From positions 104,230 to 128,489 of the forward strand of contig BJOX01000091.1 of NCBI GenBank assembly GCA_009731375.1: 24,260 nucleotides of DNA, written 5' to 3'. Shown piece by piece: positions 17,591 to 24,260 of the stretch. The position numbers and the translations under genes are program-made. Under the pieces are notes generated by a model, which worked only from the letters and a program-made list of their open reading frames with translations, was not told the DNA's origin and searched no databases. Positions within the stretch are counted from its first letter, which is position 1, and each line of letters opens with the position of its first letter. This DNA comes from Paulinella micropora (taxonomy: Eukaryota > Cercozoa > Imbricatea > Euglyphida).

Positions 17591-20170
17591 ATGAATCGCC
17601 CGCCTCTACCAACTGTCCCCTTTGACCTAAAGCCACCGTCCTCCTTGGAAACCAAAAGATCTGTGTTTGCCAAGCGTAATGGTGCAGCCCCTGGCAGAGA
17701 TGGTATTAGCTACCTTGTTTACAAGAGACTTCCCACCGCTTTACTTTTCTTACACAAACTCATTGTCAAGTGTTGGACAACGGATGTAGCTAATAGCTGG
17801 GCCCAAGCTGCTATCTCCCTCCTTCATAAGGACGGCGATCCACTTCAGGCCTCAAACTATCGTCCGATTGCTCTGACAAGCTGCTCGGGTAAGGTATTTT
17901 TCTCTTTGTGGTCAAAACGCCTAGAGAGTTTTTTGCTAGATAACAAGTACTTTGACAGAGCAAAACAAAAAGGTTTCCTCCGTAACGTTGCAGGATGCCC
18001 CGAGCACATTGCTACTACAAAAGCTACCATCAGAAATGCAAAAGATCACTATCGCCAACTGGTCATAGCATGGATTGACCTACAAAACGCTTTTGGAAGC
18101 GTAAACCACAACTTGATCCAGTTCGCTCTCTGGTGGTACCACGTGCCCCCTATGTTTGCTCGCATAATCTTTTTATACTACGAACTCTTAGTAGCCACAA
18201 TCGAAGGGAAAGATTGGTCATCAGAACCCTTTGTTTTTGCTGTTGGCGTTTTTCAAGGATGCTGCATTTCTCCTCTCCTTTTCAACATAGTTTTCAACCT
18301 ACTCCTTGACCTCCTATCATCCTTGACCAAAAACAACGGTTATCATTTCAAGCATAAGACCTCAACAGATGAAGTCATCGTGCACGAAGCTGCTTATGCT
18401 GACGACCTCAAACTACACTGCCGATCCCCGAAACACTGTCAATCGTCCATCAACATGATTGACAAATTTCTGTCATGGTCCAGAACAATGGCCGCGAAAC
18501 CGCCCAAATGCAAAAGCCTTGCTTTCAAATACTGGACTAAAGCCGACGACTATAAGGGTCTCAAACGATTATTGCCGATCTCGTTCCCACCCTTCGACCC
18601 CGCCCTTACTATTACTGGCAAACCGATTGACTTCATCGCTGACAAGCCTTTCAAAGACCTCGGATGGATTGTCTACCATGACCTCAGCGAAAACGAACAA
18701 CGTGCAGCAATCCAAAAGAAGTTCATTCTTTCTATGCAAGCCATCGATAGCTGCTCGATCAATGGCTTTATGAAACTTTGGCTATACCAGCACTACGCTG
18801 TCCAGTCACTTGCCTGGCCATTTCTCATTTATGACCTCTGCTTATCTTTCGCCAAAACCCTTGAGAAAATTGCGACCCGCTTCCTCAAAAAATGGGCCAA
18901 TATCTACAAAAGAGCTCTGGTCTCTTGCCTTTACCGCCCACGCTCGAAATTCGGTCTACAGCTCCAATCCATCGTCTCTTTTTACCAGCGACTTCAAATC
19001 AACCGTGCTCAAATGCTGAAGTACTGCCCAGATAAACACCTCTCGTCCATTTATGCGATGAACCTGACGAAACACGAAACATTTCGAACTATCTGGAAAC
19101 CAGAGCCTGTGCTCGAAAAGCTTGAGGCACAAGTTGATTTTGAATTCAAACATCGAGGCCAATCCGATCATCTCGGACTTGGCCATGGTCGCTACCCAAA
19201 AGAACATTCCATCACAGACCGCAAAGACAGGGTTTTAGAATTAGCTGCTGAGACAATACTTGAGACAACCACAGTGCATGACATGGACAAAGCCATGCAA
19301 GGGTGCTTCCTTCGTTTTGAAGACGCATGCCCCTTCGACCTCTCCTGGGCTCGCCTCATCGGAACCCGTAATCCCCGTTTAATCTCTTGGGTCATCAACG
19401 CAAGCACAAACTCGGTTATTACCCCCGACCTTAGACGTCTGTGGGGAATCATTCCCAACAACAAGTGTGCCCTCTGTTCTGGTCAAGCACATCTATGCCA
19501 CATCCTCTCCGGTTGCCATGTTGCCCTCAAACAAGGCCGCTATACCTGGCGTCATGACTCTGTGCTCTGCACTATTGAAGCTCCCCTTCAAAAACACATC
19601 GAGAGCCATAACAAACGCTCCCCTATAGACCAAAATGAATCAAAGTCTATGTTTGTGAAAGAGGGCGAGCAGAAGCCTAAGAGACAGTCATTTCATCGAC
19701 CATCCCTGCTTGACACTGCAAACGATTGGCAACTCCAAACCCAATACACCGGTTCTGAGCAAGCCTTTCCTGTCCACATTTGTGTCACTGACCTCCGCCC
19801 CGATATCGTTGTCTGGTCACTGTCTACCAAGATATGTATTCTGATCGAGCTAACGTGCCCGGTCGAGGAAAACATCCTTGACGCACGAGCCTACAAGACC
19901 AACCGATACAACAAGCTCAAATCTCAAATCGAGGACAACGGATGGACCTGCCACCTTCGACCAATCGAATGCGGGGCTCGCGGCATGGTATCGTTCTCTG
20001 TTCATCGATGTTTCCGCGCCTTGGGTTTTTCCCATCCCCAATCCAAATCCCTTTGCTTCAAGCTATCCTCCTGCGTAGCTCGTTGCTCTTTTGCGATTTA
20101 TCGCTCCTGTGCAGTCAAAAATTGGACTAATCTTCCTCTAGTCCGTATTGGTGACTGCATTCCATCATAG
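17591..20170 (+). CDS. Reverse transcriptase with CCHC motif and RLE endonuclease
   Basis: This 859-codon frame encodes the enzyme of an R2-type non-LTR retrotransposon, which nicks target DNA and copies its RNA from the nick. Visible motifs are GAAPGRDGIS (31-40), NYRPIALTSCSGK (89-101), WIDLQNAFGSVNH with catalytic D163, GVFQGCCISPLLFN (219-232) and AYADDL with D271/D272. A CCHC knuckle follows at C626, C629, H637, C642 (spacing 2-7-4), then KQGRYTWRHDSVL. The restriction-like endonuclease has RPD (D738), IELTCP (E753) and YKTNRY (K769). All catalytic residues appear present. The listed ATG is the first after the in-frame TGA at 17582, so this is the C-terminal part of a longer protein rather than a complete one. 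The 3' region (20171-20482) has no reading frame. Confidence 0.9.
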   Translation: MNRPPLPTVPFDLKPPSSLETKRSVFAKRNGAAPGRDGISYLVYKRLPTALLFLHKLIVKCWTTDVANSWAQAAISLLHKDGDPLQASNYRPIALTSCSGKVFFSLWSKRLESFLLDNKYFDRAKQKGFLRNVAGCPEHIATTKATIRNAKDHYRQLVIAWIDLQNAFGSVNHNLIQFALWWYHVPPMFARIIFLYYELLVATIEGKDWSSEPFVFAVGVFQGCCISPLLFNIVFNLLLDLLSSLTKNNGYHFKHKTSTDEVIVHEAAYADDLKLHCRSPKHCQSSINMIDKFLSWSRTMAAKPPKCKSLAFKYWTKADDYKGLKRLLPISFPPFDPALTITGKPIDFIADKPFKDLGWIVYHDLSENEQRAAIQKKFILSMQAIDSCSINGFMKLWLYQHYAVQSLAWPFLIYDLCLSFAKTLEKIATRFLKKWANIYKRALVSCLYRPRSKFGLQLQSIVSFYQRLQINRAQMLKYCPDKHLSSIYAMNLTKHETFRTIWKPEPVLEKLEAQVDFEFKHRGQSDHLGLGHGRYPKEHSITDRKDRVLELAAETILETTTVHDMDKAMQGCFLRFEDACPFDLSWARLIGTRNPRLISWVINASTNSVITPDLRRLWGIIPNNKCALCSGQAHLCHILSGCHVALKQGRYTWRHDSVLCTIEAPLQKHIESHNKRSPIDQNESKSMFVKEGEQKPKRQSFHRPSLLDTANDWQLQTQYTGSEQAFPVHICVTDLRPDIVVWSLSTKICILIELTCPVEENILDARAYKTNRYNKLKSQIEDNGWTCHLRPIECGARGMVSFSVHRCFRALGFSHPQSKSLCFKLSSCVARCSFAIYRSCAVKNWTNLPLVRIGDCIPS

Positions 20171-20482
20171 CCGTCCAGTGTTGCATAGCCCGGGCTAGGT
20201 CCCTGCGGGGGTTTAGGCCTCATACAATGTCATCATTGTAGCTTGCGCAAGCTTACGGTGCTCAAAACACTTGGACTAACGGCTTCCTTTTCTTTCTCTT
20301 CTTCCTTATCCTCCCACTCTCCATTCCTAGATTGCCTTTTTCTTCAACGTCCTTCCTCCTCTTCTTTTTCCAGAACACAGTCTACCCGTGATTCCCATCC
20401 CGGACACATGCACAGTACACAAATTATTGTTTGATGTGAAACTGCGTTCCTTTGCAAGGACTACATTCCTTTGCGACATCTC
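20171..20482 (+). other. Retrotransposon 3' untranslated region
   Basis: It begins after the TAG and contains GCTTGCGCAAGC, a palindrome at about 20242-20253, and a pyrimidine-rich tract at 20283-20375. It ends with two TTCCTTTGC repeats and GACATCTC before the ATCT array. In R2-type elements the 3' UTR RNA is what the reverse transcriptase recognises. The last ~184 bases are those kept in the truncated copy at 7-192. Confidence 0.75.
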
Positions 20483-20527
<45 letters not shown>

Positions 20528-20529
20528 AA

Positions 20530-20564
<35 letters not shown>

Positions 20565-20623
20565 TTATATTATATATATATATATATTTATATATCTATA
20601 TATATATATATATGTCTATCTAT

Positions 20624-20667
<44 letters not shown>

Positions 20668-20791
20668 ATATATATACATGTATATATGAGTCTATATATG
20701 TATATATATGTTGCATGCATGTATGTGTATATGTGTATGTGTGTGTGTGTGTGTGTGTGTGTTGTCTGCGAATGGGTATGTGTGTGTATGA

Positions 20792-20865
<74 letters not shown>

Positions 20866-20902
20866 TTGTGCGTGTATATGCTTATGCGTGTGTGAGTGTA
20901 TA
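20483..20902. repeat. (ATCT)n, (TA)n and (GT)n microsatellites
   Basis: ATCT array directly at the retrotransposon 3' end, with AAAT and TATT interruptions, a second ATCT block at about 20620-20665, then TA-rich and long GT arrays to about 20902. Confidence 0.95.
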
Positions 20903-21080
20903 GGAAGGTGCCCAACAGTCCCCAGTACAACTATGCACAGGCAATCGTGACCCAGATGCGTCCCAAGCCAAGACCAAGCAGGATGGTGGTCTTGACAACT
21001 TGCTTTCTCGAAAAACTACAAAGTCACAACACTAGGCTGTCAAAGAAAATACCAAACCTGCAGCCAGTGGTAAAGCGCTA

Positions 21081-21081
<1 letters not shown>
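20903..21081. other. Unique insert between microsatellites
   Basis: About 180 bp of non-repetitive sequence ending GTAAAGCGCTA and followed by (CTAT)n. By analogy it could be the 3' end of another ATCT-associated element, but no second copy exists here. GCCAGTGG before the array and CCACTGGC after it are inverted to each other. Confidence 0.4.

Positions 21082-21142
<61 letters not shown>
21082..21142. repeat. (ATCT)n microsatellite
   Basis: A clean ATCT array of about 60 bp. Confidence 0.95.
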
Positions 21143-21143
<1 letters not shown>

Positions 21144-21283
21144 ACCCTGGAGACGGTCTCTGCCACTGGCAACTCAGCCTAGGGTTCAGATCTAACTATC
21201 TCCTACAATGACGATTTTGTGTCCGCCGTTAATCGCGCGCAGCGCAAGGGCTAAACAGGCAACCAACTCCTGACCATGGCTGA

Positions 21284-21331
21284 TGAAGTCGGGGCGTGAT
21301 GCAAAGGGTTGATGAAGTCGGGGTTGTAGAA
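21284..21331. repeat. Start of a ~28-bp tandem repeat at a gap
   Basis: TGATGAAGTCGGGG occurs at about 21281 and again at about 21310, separated by CGTGATGCAAAGGGT, and then runs into the 193-base N gap (21332-21524). A minisatellite may continue inside the gap. Confidence 0.45.
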
Positions 21332-21565
21332 NNNNNNNNNNNNNNNNNNNNNNNNNNNNNNNNNNNNNNNNNNNNNNNNNNNNNNNNNNNNNNNNNNNNN
21401 NNNNNNNNNNNNNNNNNNNNNNNNNNNNNNNNNNNNNNNNNNNNNNNNNNNNNNNNNNNNNNNNNNNNNNNNNNNNNNNNNNNNNNNNNNNNNNNNNNNN
21501 NNNNNNNNNNNNNNNNNNNNNNNNCTGCTAAGCCACGCCCATAGATTAAACATATCTATCTATCT

Positions 21566-21634
21566 TACTTTACCTACAGACTTCCTGGTTGACGAAATCA
21601 GAAGCTCCTTTTTTCTGACATTAGTCGATATTTC
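21566..21634 (+). mobile_element. Interspersed family 2, copy C (last ~70 bp only)
   Basis: Matches the final part of the family from TACTTTACC to CGATATTTC. ATCT units lie on its 5' side. On its 3' side ATC is followed by AGTTGATC rather than a long array, so the repeat may have decayed. Confidence 0.75.
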
Positions 21635-21800
21635 ATCAGTTGATCTTATCACTTACTCTACGGAATGAACCAAGGCCACTTGAGGTGTCACTGACCCTCT
21701 CTTGGGTTTGATTTTTTGAAATGGGTGCCATCTGTCGACAGACAGAGAATTAGGGGATGGTGTGGGTGTGCTGGGCCCGTGGTGGGGTGCCTTATGTGTG
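21635..21800. other. Unique stretch 5' of family-2 copy D
   Basis: No gene. It may be further upstream sequence of family 2 that is truncated away in the other copies. GTCGACAGACAG and GGGCCCG are the only notable strings. Confidence 0.35.
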
Positions 21801-22180
21801 CCTAGCCATACGCCTATAAGTCACATGCCGAAATAGCGACGGGAAGCACAATCCTGTTCCCTCAGGGTGCCCTTTCTCGCTTGTTGAGCCCGGAATAAAA
21901 CCCACAGTGCTCTGTCGGTTTATACTAGACTGTCGAACAGTCTCGAAACTCCATCTGCTTACTGGGTCCTCTGTAATGGAGGTGGGAGCTCGTTCTGCAA
22001 GGGGCGCTTATGGAACGAGCCCTGGCCCCGCCTGGTACTAGGGAGATTTGGTATTGCCTGTATCAGTCCCTTCCGTGCAAACATCACGGCTTTGCTGGGC
22101 ATCGGGTTAATACTTGACCCACAGACTTCCTTGGTTGACGAAATCAGAAGCTCCTTTTTTCTGACATTAGTCGATATTTT
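21801..22180 (+). mobile_element. Interspersed family 2, copy D
   Basis: About 380 bp nearly collinear with 3356-3734. It ends CGATATTTT followed by (ATCT)n. It keeps the GCTCGTTC/GAACGAGC hairpin. Small substitutions relative to copy B (for example GGAAG/GGAAT, CTTTG/ATTTG) indicate separate insertions rather than an assembly duplicate. Confidence 0.82.
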
Positions 22181-22219
22181 ATCTATCTATCATATCTATC
22201 TATCTACCTACCTACCTAC

Positions 22220-22260
<41 letters not shown>

Positions 22261-22303
22261 AATCAACATGCATACATATGTATATTTGTATTACATAAAT
22301 ATG

Positions 22304-22360
<57 letters not shown>
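22181..22360. repeat. (ATCT)n, (CTAC)n and (TA)n microsatellites
   Basis: ATCT with CTAC units at 22181-22265, then TA-rich sequence and a long (TA)n array at about 22308-22360, ending just before a candidate splice acceptor. Confidence 0.95.
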
Positions 22361-22361
<1 letters not shown>

Positions 22362-22371
22362 ACTTACGTAG

Positions 22372-22584
22372 GTAGAGGGTGTAGGACGTTACTATGCGGA
22401 CAAGGTGACGGTGATCGAAGTCGAAGGCCATGAACGCAAAGGCAAACTTGCCTTGCCATATCCCATCATCTTCAAGGAGCCCTGGGTGGGAGTGAAGAAA
22501 GAAAGTCTGGGCAGGCAATTAAGTGCTGGTTGCTACATGCACATTACCAAGGCGGCATCTGATTGGGTTGTGTTTGATCACTAG
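22372..22584 (+). CDS. Hypothetical protein, exon ending at TAG
   Basis: After a possible acceptor (CTTACGTAG) the frame reads 70 codons, from VEGVGRYYADKVTVIEVEG to ASDWVVFDH, then TAG at 22582-22584. Composition is strongly protein-like (PYPIIFKEPWVGVKKESLG) and there is no initiating ATG, so it should be an internal or terminal exon. The same frame stays open after the TAG (WKAYANSDVYERN) into the MSEENVV sequence at 22624. The stop may therefore be a nonsense change inside one gene, or a true gene end 39 bases before another. Family not recognised. Confidence 0.5.
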   Translation, partial: VEGVGRYYADKVTVIEVEGHERKGKLALPYPIIFKEPWVGVKKESLGRQLSAGCYMHITKAASDWVVFDH

Positions 22585-22623
22585 TGGAAGGCATATGCGA
22601 ATAGCGACGTATATGAACGAAAC

Positions 22624-22880
22624 ATGAGTGAAGAGAACGTGGTAGATACAGCTGCACAGTGCATCATATCTGAGTGTCATGAACTGGCTGCCGAAACGCT
22701 AGAGGCAAAAGGCAGAGGCATAATTATGTCTCGTAAACTCGAAAGTCTCTTGGACGAATTGTTGAGTATTGCCGACCGTCCTGACTCTCTGGCAGTGAGA
22801 TTTTTCAGCAAGATCGCCAACGTTGCCCTGAAACGACACAAGGACCAAGATGCAGTAAAAGCTATCACTAGATTATGGGT
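22624..22880 (+). CDS. Hypothetical helical protein, first exon
   Basis: It begins MSEENVVDTAAQCIISECHE and continues with predicted amphipathic helices (SRKLESLLDELLSIADRP, AVRFFSKIANVALKRH). It then meets a donor-like ATTATGG|GTAACA at about 22877-22880, after which (GTT)n intron-like sequence begins. The frame nominally runs to 22929 only because the repeat lacks stops. It is in the same frame as 22372-22584. Function unknown. Confidence 0.5.
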
Positions 22881-22885
22881 AACAT

Positions 22886-22976
22886 TTTGTTGTTGTTGTT
22901 GTTGTTGTAGTTGTGGTTGCTGTTGTTAATGATAATTATTAAAATTATTATTACTATTATTATTATTATCCGTGAA
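22886..22976. repeat. (GTT)n and (ATT)n microsatellite
   Basis: GTT then ATT trinucleotides, probably within an intron of the preceding exon. Confidence 0.88.
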
Positions 22977-23013
22977 AGGTGTTGGAGTAGGGGATGGGGG
23001 GGTTTGGGGGGAG

Positions 23014-23486
23014 AGGGAAAATGAAAATTGTGTACCCCCCCCCCCCCCAACCCCCCCCCCCCCCCCCCCCCNNNNNNNNNNNNNNNNNNNNNNNNNNNNN
23101 NNNNNNNNNNNNNNNNNNNNNNNNNNNNNNNNNNNNNNNNNNNNNNNNNNNNNNNNNNNNNNNNNNNNNNNNNNNNNNNNNNNNNNNNNNNNNNNNNNNN
23201 NNNNNNNNNNNNNNNNNNNNNNNNNNNNNNNNNNNNNNNNNNNNNNNNNNNNNNNNNNNNNNNNNNNNNNNNNNNNNNNNNNNNNNNNNNNNNNNNNNNN
23301 NNNNNNNNNNNNNNNNNNNNNNNNNNNNNNNNNNNNNNNNNNNNNNNNNNNNNNNNNNNNNNNNNNNNNNNNNNNNNNNNNNNNNNNNNNNNNNNNNNNN
23401 NNNNNNNNNNNNNNNNNNNNNNNNNNNNNNNNNNGGGAAAATGAAAATTGTGTACCCCCCCCCCCCCAAACCCCCCCACCCACCCC
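23014..23486. other. Gap with duplicated flanks
   Basis: The sequence GGGAAAATGAAAATTGTGTA followed by a C homopolymer occurs at 23016-23071, just before the N run, and again at 23435-23467, just after it. The two edges are probably the same genomic sequence, so the 363-base N run (23072-23434) may be largely false. Confidence 0.75.
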
Positions 23487-23489
23487 ATT

Positions 23490-23830
23490 TCGGCACCTTA
23501 TAATCATGGTTTGTGGGAACTAGGAGGAGTTGGGAGCTCATATTGGCAGTGTGGCTAGCCCCAGACTCGATGTTGATGCTGATATAATTTCTTGGAATTC
23601 ACACAAAATAGGGAGTGTCCTGAATGCCAAAATTCCTTGGTTTTTTGCCTTTTTTTGCACCCCCCATCCCTATAAATCATGGTTTGTGGGAACCAGGAGG
23701 AGTTGGGAGCTCATATTGGCAGGGTGGTTAGCCCCAGACTCGATGCTGATGCTGAATTATTTTTTTTGGAATTCACGCAAATATTTGCGTTAGGGGAGTG
23801 TCCTGAATGCCAAATTTCCTTGTTTTTTAG
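23490..23830. repeat. Tandem duplication, ~173-bp period
   Basis: Two units begin at ATGGTTTGTGGGAAC (23506 and 23679). Each includes AGGAGGAGTTGGGAGCTCAT, TAGCCCCAGACTCGATG, a GGAATTCAC block and GGGAGTGTCCTGAATGCCAA. Differences are scattered, and unit 2 has an extra ATATTTGCGTTAG. No coding frame is conserved. Confidence 0.8.
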
Positions 23831-23835
23831 CAGCA

Positions 23836-24185
23836 CTTGCCGGTGCCTCCGGCAATGGAACGTACCCTGTCGACGGGGCAGGCGGGGTCCGGGGGGACCT
23901 TTCCCCCGGGAACCCCAGCCCTGTGATTGTACGTACCCGCTCTGGTCGCGGGTGGCACCCACACCTGAAAATTGAGGTTTTTTGCCACCAGGCGCCCTTT
24001 GCGGCCCCTCCGGCAATTCAACGTACCCTGTCGAAGAGAAAGGGGAGGTCCGGGGGAGCCCTGCGATTGTACGTACCCGTTCTGGTCGCGGGTGGCAACC
24101 ACAACTGAAAATTGAGGTTCTTCGCCACCAGGCGCCCTTTGCGGCACCTCCGGCAATGCAACGTACCCTGTCGAAGGGAAAGGGG
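23836..24185. repeat. GC-rich minisatellite, ~140-161-bp period
   Basis: Three units, marked by CCTCCGGCAAT at 23846, 24007 and 24147. Each has ACGTACCCTGTCGA. The first two also have GATTGTACGTACCCG, TCTGGTCGCGGGTGGCA and CTGAAAATTGAGGTT. Open frames on both strands follow from base composition. Confidence 0.8.
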
Positions 24186-24260
24186 GCGGGAGGGGGGGGG
24201 GGGGGGGGGGCCGGGGGGCCCCCCAAAAAGGGGAAAGAAGGGGGGGGGGGGGGGGGGGGG
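24186..24260. other. Poly-G terminal sequence, likely artefact
   Basis: The window ends in long G runs broken by CC and AAAAAGGGGAAAG. Such homopolymer at a contig or gap end is typical of low-quality read ends. Confidence 0.65.

Larger units (their letters stand above)
16847..20482 (+). mobile_element. R2-type (RLE) non-LTR retrotransposon in an ATCT repeat
   Basis: A 3.6-kb element bounded on both sides by (ATCT)n. It has one reading frame containing a basic N-terminal region, reverse transcriptase, a CCHC motif and a restriction-like endonuclease, then a 312-bp 3' untranslated region. The frame has no ATG of its own at the left boundary, and no N-terminal zinc fingers are present, so the copy is probably 5'-truncated. 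A near-identical 3' tail at 7-192 ends at the same junction. The nearest known groups by domain order are R2, NeSL, HERO and CRE-like elements; the subfamily cannot be fixed by eye. Confidence 0.88.

Noticed and set aside
21801-22180. Family 2 as an assembly duplicate of 3356-3734
   Set aside because: Scattered substitutions and different flanks beyond the ATCT arrays indicate separate insertions.
17582-22584. A reassigned stop codon in this genome
   Set aside because: The interrupted frames have three different stops (TGA at 17582, TAA at 13775, TAG at 22582), and the other candidate genes end normally. No single reassignment explains them.
23711-24226. 171-codon minus-strand frame in the GC-rich minisatellite
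   Set aside because: It follows tandem repeats with indels that are not multiples of three and has no domain-like composition. High GC explains the lack of stops.

Overview
The window looks like eukaryotic nuclear DNA, probably from an aquatic invertebrate animal or a close relative. It has GT-AG introns, poly(A) signals, an animal-type R2-like non-LTR retrotransposon, LDL-receptor class A-like cysteine exons and very heavy microsatellite content. The species cannot be named from the sequence alone. Assembly quality is mixed: there are five runs of N (388-397, 10105-10288, 11128-11212, 21332-21524, 23072-23434), several edged by poly-G, poly-C or simple repeats, and the window itself ends in poly-G.

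Layout: 1-3840 is mostly microsatellite (GATA/ATCT, AC/GT, ACAG, CT, TA). Embedded in it are a 5'-truncated retrotransposon tail (7-192), a run of about six copies of a short MSNET-type core (1808-2475), two 40-bp CPSC units and two copies of a second interspersed family. 3840-6226 is mostly unique sequence with a (GTT)n tract, a cysteine-rich exon-like fragment (4312-4389), a hairpin MITE (5064-5325) and a poly(A)-site repeat. 6227-9250 is a large inverted duplication. Each arm carries a three-exon gene for a small protein of about 110 residues with one hydrophobic segment, then a two-exon LDLa-like cysteine module. The two small genes diverge from a 174-bp centre. 9251-11812 is AT-rich unique sequence, then trinucleotide and CATA/GTAT repeats around two gaps. 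11813-12163 is a near-perfect long hairpin. 12477-13891 is an acidic/collagen-patch coding locus spread over three frames. 13940-16772 holds an (ACT)n array, weak exon candidates, a second poly(A)-site repeat and a second hairpin MITE.

16847-20482 is a retrotransposon with an R2-type reverse transcriptase, a CCHC motif and a restriction-like endonuclease. It lies between two (ATCT)n arrays and is split by one in-frame TGA. 20483-22370 is more ATCT, TA and GT microsatellite with two further copies of the second family. 22372-22880 is a coding stretch interrupted by one in-frame TAG. 22890-24260 is a gap with duplicated flanks, two tandem-repeat families and poly-G.

The main story is twofold. 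First, at least two unrelated interspersed families end with the same polarity at (ATCT)n tracts, as expected if the retrotransposon machinery uses that tetranucleotide repeat as a target. Second, a head-to-head duplicated gene pair shows exon-specific conservation: exon indels are in multiples of three, while frame-breaking indels lie in introns. That supports real, apparently undescribed protein genes.
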